From positions 28,731,699-28,795,698 of the forward strand of contig NC_056550.1 of the NCBI RefSeq assembly GCF_910596095.1: 64,000 nucleotides of DNA, in the 5' to 3' direction. Of the stretch, positions 12,901 through 23,902 are shown one piece after another. Under the pieces are notes generated by a model, which had not been told where the DNA came from, ran no database searches, and worked only from the letters and a program-made list of their open reading frames with translations. The DNA comes from Thunnus maccoyii. Its lineage: Eukaryota > Chordata > Actinopteri > Scombriformes > Scombridae. Position 1 is the stretch's first letter. Every line of letters starts with the position of its first letter. A program made the translations under genes and the position numbers.

Positions 12901-13515
12901 TAGTGTTCTGACAGGATTGTATTTTTATCAGGTTGGAAAAACCTCTGAAACAACATCAAGAAAAAAGTTCTTTAGGTGTTAAATTCTGTAAATAAATAAT
13001 TTAGCCAGGTTATGAAACCTGCAACAAGATCATGTTTATTTTTTGGGCAATTCAGTTATTTTTTAAATATATATTATTTATTATTCATAAAACCCAGAAG
13101 AACATGATTTTCTTGGGTATCAGCTGGGAGTTTTAGTGTCCCATGATGCTTTAAATGTTTGTCTCTGAAGGGAATTTTTTAGTATGAGATCAAACAGATG
13201 AGGTTTGGATTCTTGTGACTGAACGCCCTCTTTTTGTTTTTGTCCTGCAGTATCTCCATATCCAACATATCCTCCAACATATCCTCCAACTTATCCTCCG
13301 CATTGTCCTCCTCCGCCTCCTCCGCTGTCTCGGCCACCTCCGCCGTCTCCGCCGCCTCCGCCGCCTCTGCCGCTTCTGCTGCCTCCGCCACTTCTGCCTC
13401 CTCCACCTCCACCTCCACCACCAAACAGAAGATAATCACCATTGTAGAGGAAGTGGTGGACGGGAAGGTGGTGAGCTCCTCCACAGAGACCGTCACTGAG
13501 ACCCTGACTGAGTGA
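6912..13515 (+). CDS. Type I keratin K-A, 7 exons, 479 aa
   Basis: Acidic intermediate-filament protein that pairs with a type II keratin in cytoplasmic filaments. Coding exons: 6912-7334, 9344-9426, 9963-10119, 11249-11410, 12101-12226, 12330-12553, 13251-13515. All junctions are GT-AG and in frame. Head: residues 1-80, Gly/Ser-rich with YGGAGGS. Rod: about 81-388, opening [19 protein letters not shown] and closing EYRRLLDGE. Tail: about 389-479, Ser/Ala/Thr low-complexity repeats, then [14 protein letters not shown] and a Thr/Glu/Ser end. The tail is 91 residues, against 32-39 in the neighbours. Two ATG codons stand in tandem at the start, so initiation could use either. Sizes of exons 2-5 fit type I keratins exactly. 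A specific fish keratin symbol cannot be fixed from sequence alone; K13/K15-like is the nearest description. Confidence 0.95.
8494..9113. mobile_element. MITE with 24-bp-class inverted ends and TTAA flanks
   Basis: Lies in intron 1 of keratin K-A. The left end reads TTAAAGGTGCACTGCGCAGG and the right end, reverse-complemented, reads TTAAAGGTTTACTACGCAGG, 17 of 20 identical. Both ends carry TTAA, which fits a TTAA-targeting (piggyBac-like) family, although the terminal bases are not the classical ones. The 620-bp interior has no transposase. Short open frames inside are chance. Confidence 0.7.
13310..13425 (+). repeat. TCC/GCC-rich coding minisatellite in K-A tail
   Basis: Imperfect tandem TCCGCC-type units inside exon 7 encode alternating Ser and Ala ([18 protein letters not shown]). 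It follows three TCCAACATATCC-like units encoding [10 protein letters not shown]. The reading frame is intact, so length changes in multiples of three would be tolerated. Confidence 0.85.
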
Positions 13516-13516
13516 G

Positions 13517-13534
13517 CACCAGCAGAGGGCGCAC
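13517..13534 (+). promoter_or_regulatory. CTCF-like motif in K-A 3' UTR
   Basis: CACCAGCAGAGGGCGCAC matches the well-known CTCF core (CCANNAGRGGGCRS) closely. Function is inferred from the motif only. Confidence 0.35.
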
Positions 13535-13563
13535 ACACACAGATCGCCCAGAAATTACACACC

Positions 13564-13595
13564 AATAAAAGTCTGCTGAGGTGCTTCAAAATAAA
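13564..13595 (+). promoter_or_regulatory. Polyadenylation signals of K-A
   Basis: AATAAA occurs at 13564-13569 and again at 13590-13595, 49 and 75 bases after the stop codon. The 3' UTR would be short. Confidence 0.8.
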
Positions 13596-14330
13596 ACCTG
13601 GTCTGTTGTGTCTTCTGTCCAAACTCCAGCTGCAGTTCCTCGTGTGACCACTAGGTGCTGCTCCAATAAACTGTTAATGAAAGTCAAGTCAATGATTAAA
13701 ATTAAATAAACAATAAAAACACTAAATGTCAGTTCAGTCTTCACAGATGATTTCCTGTCATCTAATGAGACTTAATGACATTTGAAAATGATTCTGTTAT
13801 TGAGAAAACATAATTAAGAAACACACATTTCAGTCCTGGTGGATTTGGCGCCACCTGTGGTCACAGCTGGTAACTGCAGACGCAGCACAAAGAAAAAACC
13901 CTCCACTCAACGATGAAAACTGCTGTACAGAAACGAATGTAAATAAGTGAATGGAGCTGTAGTACAGAATCAAAAACAAGATTTGACTTAATGAAAATGT
14001 GAAGGATTATAACTTTAAATAGGTTTATTTTGGAGTAAGTAACAAAGTAAAGATATATTTTTATATCAGTTTGGAAAACTGAAAAACAAGCTGAATCAGA
14101 GCTGTATCAGCTCTCTTAATGCAGGAGACTGTCCTCCCAAGAAAGACGACACAACAGGTCATAATGCCAAAAATGACCTATAGTTAGGTTTGAGCAGAGG
14201 TGTTGGTAGGATCTTGAAACACTGGGAGCTTAGCCCAGCCCAGAAATCTTTCTTCACCCGATAACTGAAACATTCCTAAGTTATTTCAGAGTAAAATTAA
14301 TATAAGATGTGAGACACTGCAAGTTCTGGT

Positions 14331-14467
14331 CAGTGGTTCTCAAACTGTGTGCCGTCGCACACTGGTGTGCTGTGGAATTAGTCTTATTTATGATGATTTA
14401 CATATCTATAATCATATTTGGTATCATAAATGGTGTGCCTCGTGACAAAAATGTTTTAGAACCACTG
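14331..14467. mobile_element. Short hAT-type MITE
   Basis: A 137-bp element starting CAGTGGTTCTCAAAC and ending TTTTAGAACCACTG, typical hAT-type terminal sequences. A matching 8-bp target duplication is not obvious. It has no coding capacity. Confidence 0.6.
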
Positions 14468-15549
14468 AGCCAGACTAGCTAGCTAGCTAAAGAGCCCTCT
14501 TCTTCATCAGCTTCCTGTAGCCTCACCTGTGCCTCATTGCCTTCATCCATTTTCTTTTGGAAAAAACTTCTTATATCCATAACTTTCAAGTCTTGCCACA
14601 GTGAAGTAGCTAGCTAGCTACCACCAGATGTCAACAATGACAAGTCCTATAACCTGTGCACTCTCCTTGTCTCTCTCGCACTCGCCGAGTGTGAAGTAGA
14701 TCTGCTGCATGACTGACACACATGCCTAAAACATACTTGGATTTTTGATATCATATTATTTTCAAGGGCTTTAAAATTGCAATACACGACATTCAGTCAC
14801 CAGATGTCGCACTATAGCACCAACATCTCAGACCAAAACAAATGTGTGTTGTTTAGGGAAAAAAAGGAAGCCAACAACTCACGAAACTTAGATCAAACTG
14901 TCAAACTAGGAAGAGCTGATCAAATACAGATCAAGATTCTGTGACTGTGTCGCCTATTTCGCACCTCAGATGCTTTCAGAAACATATTTTAGTGAACTGT
15001 GTAGCTGTAATTTGAGAAAGTTTGTAACACGGCTGCCATCTTGGAAACAGACACAGAGGGACTCACATGCACCAACATGCACGTGCGGCCGGCGCGTCTC
15101 TATCAAGACAAAGAACAGAGAAGCTCGGATAACGACACACACAGAGGGAGTGTGACTTCATTCACTGGTAAGGACGTCATTACTCCACAATATCTCTACA
15201 TAGCAGATAGTTATTTTCTGACAACTAATACAGCTAAATATTGTTTATTGCAACTTTAATGCATGATCAGATGAATAGATCTGGGGTTTTGTTTTTATTA
15301 TTCTTATTTTTGTAAAAAAAAAAGTTTTTTGAGACCCGGAGCTGTTCATAAACATTCGGGGCTGTTGCCTCGGACGCCCAGGCTGAACGACGCCACTGCG
15401 TTTGAGTGACAGCTGCCATCCAGCAGCCTTAGTAACTGTGAGGTGGAGCAGTGGTGCAGTTCAGATGATGTATATATATGTGGATTGATTTGTTCATTCA
15501 GAGGAGGAGGGTGGATGGAGGCTTTAACCCAACAGTGGATTTTGCCCAG
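14468..15549. other. Intergenic, repeat-like
   Basis: Contains stretches resembling dispersed fish repeats (for example around 14860-15030) but with no ends I can define. No gene supported. Confidence 0.4.
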
Positions 15550-16042
15550 GGATGTATTATGAGAGCTGGATACCGGACTAAAAATGGCGCCCATTCAGTC
15601 CTATAGGAATTGCTCGCCTGGCGCATACGCCAAAAAAAGTTTCTAGCTTCCGGGTTTGCTTCCGTGTTGTACGGCCCACTGAATATGCGCAGTAATGTTT
15701 CCCCCTCTGGCCCCGCCCACGAGCTCCCGCTGGCCCATAGACTTTACATTGTGATGATGTCACGGATTTTTAAATCGCTTTTCTCGGCTCAAGGGAAGTT
15801 TGACAAACATAAAACCTTCATGGATCAAAAGTTCATAATAGAAAGAGTCATAATTGACATTATTTGCAGTTCAAGGTGTCCTGTCAACAGTTTTACAGAC
15901 GTCTCTTACAATGGTGGTCTATGGGGGAAAATCCTTTTTAGGCTGCAGGGGGATTTTTCACTGCAATACCGCGAGTGGCCACTGGGAAAAATTGGCTGCA
16001 AGGCTCAGCGGCGGCGCCCCATCCAGCCCTTATTATACATCC
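15550..16042. mobile_element. 493-bp MITE with 22-bp inverted ends
   Basis: The left end begins GGATGTATTATGAGAGCTGG and the right end, reverse-complemented, begins GGATGTATAATAAGGGCTGG. Over 22 bases 19 are identical. The interior is GC-richer than its surroundings and holds only chance open frames. Superfamily not determined. Confidence 0.7.
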
Positions 16043-16220
16043 ATGACTTTGCCACAGGAGACACTGTTCATTTCCTGTTTCCAACCGTGAGTCGAGACAG
16101 TTTTTTAAAAAGCGTAACTACAATAACCTTACCCCCATGGTTATTATTTTAGCCATGACGACAAAGGTGGCCTAACTTTAAGGAAATAGTAACTTTAACC
16201 CACAACATGTTTCTCTAACT

Positions 16221-17688
16221 CAGCCATTCTCAACTAGTGGGCTGGCGGCCCACAGGTGGGCCTCAGCGTGCCATCTAGTGGGCCACGGAGGCAGTGGTAC
16301 TGCCAAATGGTGAAAATTATTTTTTGGGCTGGACTACAATGGCAGGGCCAATCCTGTAACCACGGTGGTCCATGAGTGAGTGAGTGAGTGATGAAGTTTC
16401 ACCATTGGTCGACCGGCCATGTTGGAGTTTCCTCATTGGCTGTTGCTCTTTCTTTGCCTCTACCGTGGCAGCACTGCGCTGCGTTTGGATTTTATAACTG
16501 AACTAATACCAGGATGCAAGCTTTGTATTTCTCTGATGTTTTCACATCACAAATGATGAACAACAGCATTAAAACTCGAGTCTTGCAGGTAAAACATGAG
16601 ACTCATGTAGCTGTTATATCAGTTTAGTGTGGGGCGGCTGCTCTACGGGTGCGCTTGATTTGACTGTAACTGCAGTAACCGGGCGGAAATAAGCTGACTG
16701 AATTTGCACCCAAAATGCTGTCAAAACTTTCATTTATAATTTCCACTGTGAGGGAGAACGCACAGTTAAAGCACTCAAATAACCATCACTCTGACAAAAC
16801 ACTCAGTGCAGAGTGAAAAACGAGAGACATCCACAGAGTAAAACAGATGAAAGAGCAGGAGGAGTTAATAATAATTAGAATAGTTATAATTACAAGTAAC
16901 ATCAGTTCTCTTTCAAATCAAATATCACAACTTTTTTATATTATTATTTTTTTTAACTCAAACGTAGCTGAACCATGTCATGTGATGCTACGTCATTACA
17001 CTGGGACCACAACAGAAAATTGCAAATGAACATTTAATATCCAGGAATTCACATTATAGACACTAACACTGACTATCACTGTAATAAACTGGCCACATTT
17101 TCACACATTGTTCATAAACCGTCGGTCCAGCCATATACCAGGACCTAGTCTTGTTTTTGGTCATTTACAAAGCAAATTATTTTATATATAAATGTGCTCA
17201 AGAATTCACATAAATACAAACGTCAAATTAAAATGCATAATTTCAATGACCAGTTACGTCTTAATATCACCGCACCAATCACAACACATCATCAGGTAGA
17301 GGCAAATGTATTTTGCCACTGTTAGTTAGCTAACTTTCTCCTTCAGAAAACACGTCTCTATCCACTGTGTTGGAAATTAAACTGATGGAACTGATCATTC
17401 TGGATACTGGCTGCCAGTTGGTATCCCTCTCTGTCAAAACGGGCAATCAAATGTCTGTTACTTTTCACCGACATCTGTTTATGTGAGTCAGGGGTTTCCA
17501 CTGTTACTGTCACAAAATCAAAGGTGAGGAACAAACTGGAAGCAACTTGGAATGCTACTCTGCACATCAGCCTCTCAATCATCCGACTGCGACTTTTTTA
17601 GTCATGTTTTTTATTTCTTTTTTATGTATTTGGGAAGGTGGTCGTTGGAAGAAGTGGTCCTTAAGCTACAAAAGGTTGAGAACCCCTG
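16221..17688. mobile_element. hAT-type DNA transposon, non-autonomous, 1468 bp
   Basis: Termini are CAGCCATTCTCAAC and, on the other strand, CAGGGGTTCTCAAC (11 of 14). The flanks are CTCTAACT at 16213-16220 and ATCTAACT at 17689-17696, a 7-of-8 match as expected of the 8-bp hAT target duplication. No intact transposase is present. A 74-codon open frame on the minus strand at 17358-17582 is unassigned. Terminal and target features make this one of the best-delimited elements in the window. Confidence 0.8.
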
Positions 17689-17696
17689 ATCTAACT

Positions 17697-20653
17697 TAAC
17701 AAAGTGATCATTTTAACCCAAACCATCATCTTTAAACCTAACCAGACCTTAACCACAGTGCTGTCACTTCATCAGACATCATCATTGTTTAACAGTGATG
17801 TGTGACGGTTTATAAAGCACAGGCAGATGATGTCGTCCTGCTGATTACTGCTGATAGGGGCGTCAGATTAGAAAACTCTCCTATGTGTTGCTCTGGAGTC
17901 ACATGATCAAACCACATATCTAGAGTTTAATGTGGAGGACTTGTTGTCATGCATCCATGGAACAAACCGGAAAACAATAATTACACCTGACAGAGTTTAG
18001 TGGACACAACAGTCACACCGCTGCAGAATCAGCAACATCCACTTCTTACAGAGTAAATAACAGTAAACCAGTAAACAAGAACAAAGTGATGACTGCACTA
18101 AAAAATATCCCCTACAGCCTTCTTCAGGGAAAGTATGAATGTTCAGCCTGTGTGTCACCTCTGACACCAGGTTTTATTAGAGTGACAGTTCAGATCAGTG
18201 ATGTCACTCTACAGTTTGAAACAGGTTTACTACCAAGTCATACAAGTATTCTAAGTGAGTGAAACAGGTTTAAAGAGTGTAAGTGGCCACATTCTTAACC
18301 GAGTAAATTAAGTTAAAAATGTAATGCTGTTTGTGGGGTCAGGGAGACAACGTTATGTAATGTATGTTTTTGTTTATGGAGTGCAGTTGTCTGAGGTGTT
18401 ATGTTCATGGTATCGTTATTAGGGGGGTTTTTTTGTAACGTTTGTAGTGTGGTTTTAAGTAAATGTAATAAATATAGCATGTGTTTTTAATTGTAGTAAT
18501 GAATTATAGTTATGCTGTGTTAAACGTGGTAAATGTAATGTTTTTAAATACTATTGTAGTTGCGATGTATGCTTTTGATGTATGGAGATTAAGTTTTTGA
18601 TATTTTTTTTGTGTTTTAGTTTCACGGTACTCGAAGAATAAAAGTCATCATACCAGCTGAACTCAACGTCTGTTAATTGACACCAAGGGCTGCTACAAAG
18701 AGTATTGTACAAGATATACACTGGGAATGTTGTGTTCTTCATCAAGTGATGGAAAGTCCTGAACAAACTCGATGCTCTGCGTCTTTCACCACCAGTGAAA
18801 AGCAGCTGCTGACAGGTTGTTTAAACGCCAGCAGCCATGTTTGTCTACTTAAGGACTGACAGGGAAAATACTGCAGGTCCTCTGTTCCTTGCAATGTAAA
18901 GTTGTTTCACTGTTATATAAATATGAGGCTTACTAAAGGCACCAAACACAAAGGAGTCCTTTTCCTCTTCTCTGTGCAGTTTAGTGTCTGATCAGCTTTG
19001 ATTAAAAACACCCGAGGCTAGACGAACACTTACTGAAGAATGACAACAACGTCAGATTATAAACATAGATGACATTGCTGAGCTGGCATTCGGTTGTGAT
19101 AAGCAGTGGTGACTGAAAGTACTGTAATTACAATTTTTAGGTACTACATTTATTTGACAGCTTTAGTTACTTTTCAGATGAAGATTTGACACAATGGATA
19201 ATATAACAAGCTTTTAAAATACAACACATTGTTAAAGATGAAACATGGTTACTTTCTCGCCTGAAAAAACATTAAAACTTAATAAAGTGACATATTAACA
19301 GTCCTACAGCGAAAATAACAACAGTTTTTAGCCTGGCTCAAAATCTGAGCAATCGCTGACAGTTCGTGTGAAATACATTCTGGGATACTTGGCTGTCCCA
19401 AGTCCAGTTCGTGCAATGAATCTTTGGATAGATTGGGTCAAGAAGGATCCAGCCATTGGATCCCCCAAATTCAGGAAAAGAAATGGGACAGCCTGGTCAC
19501 ACCGCTGTGACGGATTCGGTCTTCATATGCAGCCTCTGAATTGGGACACAGCTATGGTTTACTCAGCAAAATCATAAATGTACAGTTTTGATGTTATGAT
19601 TATGCAAGTAAATAGACTAAATATTACAACTGTGAAAAAAGAGACATGGTTTACAATAAACTGCGTGATCTTGTGTCCTGTTAACAACCAAGCTAGTAAG
19701 CATGCTAAGTGAAGTTGGTTAACTGACGTGTTCATGTTGTATCAGACTTAACATTATTACCAGTTTCCAGCTTATAGCTTTCATATCAAAGTCTACTACG
19801 ACTGTGAAACTCAGACTTTTATTGAAACTCCGACATATCCGCCTTGACAAAGATCAAACAAACATAGAATCTGTTGTTTGCTGAGATTAAACCCAAATTT
19901 AATGGATGTAGTGTGACCAAGTTTAATATCGTAAAACCAACTTGAATTGTCTGACTATGTGAACCAGGGGGTCAGCAGTTAGGTTCAACCATGGGCCAGT
20001 TTCTTCTTAGTGGATTTACATGAGTTTATTTTGATACCTAGAGTAGATTTGTGAAGAATTATGTAAAAGGTTCAATGCAAATGATTGAAGTCAAAACATC
20101 AGGTTTTGTCAGGGGCCAATAATATTTTCTGGAGGGCCAGATTTGGCCCACAGGCTGCTGTTTGCCTACCACTGACATAAACATTTGCAAGTCCTTAACA
20201 TATCAGCTCTGCCATCCATCACATATGATGTGAACACAGAATAGCTAGCTAACTCTGAGAGTTTTTATTTCCCTCTTAAAGAACTCTTTATTGATTGAAA
20301 TGAGGAAAAATCCTGAGAATAAAATGCCAGCAGTGAGTAAACTGCTCAGTACAGAGAAAAGAGAAATAAACTCAGTCCTGTGAGGAGTCACAACGTCACC
20401 AAACTTTTAATAAAAAAATTAAATTATTTGCTGAATCATTTTCTGGGCCTTTAATGCCACCAAATTCACCAAATACATTTAAGAACATATATTCAAAAGA
20501 AACATAAGATATGAAGTGTTTAAATACTTTATTTTTTTGTTATTTTCTAATTAGCTTTATTATGCTTTATATATACATATTTAATTGACTCATTACTGTC
20601 TAAATTTTTTAGTCTTGAATTGAGGGTCCAATATTTCTGTTAATTGTACATTT
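17697..20653. other. Intergenic, mostly unremarkable
   Basis: AT-rich DNA without supported exons. At 19142-19244 a fragment aligns base for base in register with 26509-26611 of the large repeat described there and stops exactly where that copy has a nested insertion. Confidence 0.5.
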
Positions 20654-21165
20654 TATGGCCAAAAGTATGTAGACAGTGCTTTGTCTTGGTCTGTTTTTAC
20701 TGGTTTGTTTTTTGCCTCTTAGGTCCAGTGAAGGGAGATTTTACTACCACTGAAGCATACAATATTATAGACAACAATGTTCAAATTCATTTTAAATTAA
20801 AACAACTTTATTTTTCAGTTGGTAATGTCTTTTGTGAAGAGAGTACTAGTGCACACAGCCAAACATGCAAATTAACCAAAAACAGATAAGAGTAGCATAA
20901 ATAAGTTCAGTTTAGTATTTTTCCTAATTTGTGGCAATAGTTTGTGTTTGTCTCTTTCCTGTTGCAACATGACACAAAGGCAGCTCCATAAACAAATGGT
21001 TTTCCCAGTTTGGTGTGGAAGAATTTGACCTCAACCACATTTAGGATGAACTACGGGTCAGACCTGACTATCAACATCAGTGTTGGACCTCTCTAAGGCT
21101 CTCAAGGCTGAATGGGAGCAAATTTCTGCAGCCAGGTTCCAACATCTGCTGGAAAACCTTAAAGA
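20654..21165 (+). pseudogene. Tc1/mariner-like transposon relic
   Basis: Starts with TATGGCCAAAAGTATGTAGA, the terminal sequence also seen inverted at 2644-2672. At about 21006-21060 the plus strand reads WFGVEEFDL, then NHI, a stop codon and DELR. This matches the DDE-domain region of Tc1-type transposases (a ...W.Q.PDLNPIEHLWDEL-type stretch) with an internal deletion. Frames are broken, so it cannot encode a transposase. Confidence 0.6.
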
Positions 21166-22130
21166 TTAATGAACAAATGTTTTCTTGTGCACAGGTTTCT
21201 TTAAAAAAACAGATCCTGACATTCATTGTTTAAATAAGATTCAGAAAACTTTATTGCCTGTTGTGACAGAAATGGTCTTAGACGTGGCTCAGCATACAGT
21301 GTTCTGTACAAAACTCAGACTAAGATATACAGTACCTATTCCTAGAATAAAATAAAACACACAGCACAAATAAGTTAGACAGAATAAAATATATACTTAG
21401 AATAAAATGCATGGTACTAGTGTGTGCAAAGTGGTATAGTGCTTGTGTAAGAGTTCATTGTTATACTTGTCTTGGCTTCACAAGTAAGATTTGGGTTCTA
21501 AATGAGATGCTACCTTGTTAAATTAAGAATAATTAACAGGTAATTCAGGCAGTAGTGTGTGGTATTTTTAGATCTGAATTTGAACATTTATTTTGTCACC
21601 AAACTTCACATTAACTGTAAACCTGCTGTAAAGTGAATGACAGCTCATTTTCTGCCCTGTTTTATGACAGCAAACAGAGCCTGAGTTAAGAGCCGACACA
21701 AAGGATTTCATTGTTTGCTTGCACAATAACAGAGGAGAGAGGAGAATCCAAACGGAGTGACAGACAGGTTTGGACGTGCAGAGAGGAATCCAGGTGGGTG
21801 TTAGACAGAGGAGGGTCGAGGGGCTTTAGACTGAAATGTTCAACAATCTCATGCAGATTAGATAAAATAAAACTCGTCAGCTTCACAGAGAAGCAGCTGA
21901 GCAAACGACATCACTGAGTCACCTGAAAGATATGTTGAGATACTGATAGCAGAACAAACAGAGGTTCTGGAGGTGATGCATCGTTGTGCAACAGGCAGAC
22001 AGTTAAAATTCCTCCTGTGATTCGTCTGCAGTTGCTCTGTTTGTCGTCGTCCTACTGGCTCTGTGTCTGATTTTTGCCTGAGGCGTGCAGCAGCGAGGGC
22101 TGGACCACCAAAACCCTCCCTCACTTTCAG
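21166..22130. other. Upstream region of K-B
   Basis: A LINE- or SINE-tail-like stretch (AGATTCAGAAAACTTTATTG at about 21238) is followed by sequence without coding signal. The last few hundred bases would hold proximal control elements of the keratin gene; none beyond the TATA box is recognised. Confidence 0.4.
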
Positions 22131-22135
22131 GTGGC

Positions 22136-22141
22136 ATAAAA
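22136..22141 (+). promoter_or_regulatory. TATA-like box of K-B
   Basis: ATAAAA sits in GGCATAAAAGGAGCCGA, a 17-base block that is identical at K-C (30691-30707). The presumed initiator A at 22166 is 30 bases downstream and the ATG 71 bases downstream. Confidence 0.8.
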
Positions 22142-22206
22142 GGAGCCGAGTTCAACCTTTCCTGCATTCTCTCCTCTCCATCCAGAGCAGGCACACCTCC
22201 TCCACC

Positions 22207-23856
22207 ATGACCTCCTACACTCGCTCTGTCACCTTCTCTAGTGGAAACCGCCTCGGCTCCATGAGGGCCCCCAGTGTGTATGGTGGCGCCGGAGGCTCCG
22301 GGGTCCGCATCTCCAGCATGAGTGCTCCCAGGAGCTTCTCCTCTGCTGGTGCAGGTTTTTCTGCTGCCGGTTCTGGAAGCGGTGGCTTCAACCTGGCTGA
22401 TGCCATCGACATCTCTGACAACAAGAAGGCAACCATGCAGAATCTGAACGACCGCTTGGCCTCCTACTTGGACAAGGTGCGCACCCTGGAGAATGCTAAC
22501 GCCGAGCTGGAGCTGAAGATCAGACAGTTCCTGGAGAGCAAGACCAAACCTGAGGGGCATGACTGCACCGCATACAAGGCCGTCATCTGTGACCTGCAAG
22601 ACCAGGTGAGTCTGAGTTCTGATTCTGAATGCAGGTTTGTTTCGGTTGTATGTTATGTTACAGCAGAGGCTCAAGAGAAAGAGCAGAAACTTGAGATCAT
22701 GTGAAAACATCCAGACAAGAATGCTGGCTGGAATCTGAGCTGCTCTGTTTGTATGAACACAAAGCTGAAAATAAATCTTCCCCAACACAAAAGCTTCATC
22801 CTCAGCAAGCTGCAGCTCACTGACATGAAAAGTCCCGTGGCTAAACTCAGGTGTACAGTACAAACATAATGTAGGCTTTCTTGCAGGATGAATACAGGTG
22901 CAGCCACACCCAGATCAGAGTGAGGCCACCTGAAGGTGAAATGCTGCTGGTTTTGCATGATGTGAGAACAGAAACCACTAAAACAATGACGGGAAATTTG
23001 ACTTTTATTTGCATAGTTTTTCAATCAGATGAACCTTTGTACCTGTGTACCTGTGTACCTTTGTACACCTTATCTACACTGAAATAGGACACCAGGGCAA
23101 AGCAGGCAGCAACTAATCAACCCAAATGAAGTTTCTTTTTCCTTCCTAGTTTTAGTCAAGAATAGAGTTCCTGGATCAGATGAAATTTTGAAAAATCCTC
23201 ATCAATTAAAAACTAAAACTGTCTTTGAGCCTCTGTACAAGAAACTAAGTTTAGATACTCTGATGAGACCAGTGGATAAAATTCTGTACATTCTGTACTA
23301 CTTCTGTGTTTCAGATCCTTGATGCCACCCGTACAAACGGATCACTCTATCTTGCCGTTGACAACGCTAAACTGGCTGCAGATGACTTTAGGGTCAAGTG
23401 AGTAAACAAACACTGAACTTTTATGTCACAAACAACTTGAGCTCTAACCTCCACCAGAACAAATAAATAATCCTCAGAATTAGTGATACTCTCCCCCAAA
23501 CTACAAAACGTCCTCCCATCTTACTGTAGTTAGTAGATAAGTCCCTGCGGTTACCAGTTTTTGGATGAAGCAGCTGATGTGATTAATGCTGCTGGTTGTT
23601 GTGCAGGTTTGAGAACGAGCTGGCATTGCGTCAGGGCGTGGAGGCTGACATTGCTGGGCTGAAGAGGGTCCTGGACGAGCTGACGCTGGGCAGGTCTGAC
23701 CTGGAGATGCAGATCGAATCACTGAGGGAGGAGCTGATCCATCTGAAGAAAAACCACGAGGAGGTGGGCATGCCGCTGCAAACAAATAACGATAAAATGA
23801 GAAATCAGTATCTTGATTAGGGTTAAAAGATATTTTATTTATCTGTAAGTCTATGC

Positions 23857-23902
<46 letters not shown>

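Noticed and set aside
13179..13622. 147-codon Glu/Ala-rich frame opposite K-A exon 7
   Set aside because: Antisense shadow of the Ser/Ala coding repeat.
22003..22863. 286-codon open frame on the minus strand across K-B exon 1
   Set aside because: It is antisense to a certain keratin exon, extends into the intron and has no recognisable domain; GC-rich coding DNA often leaves the opposite strand open.
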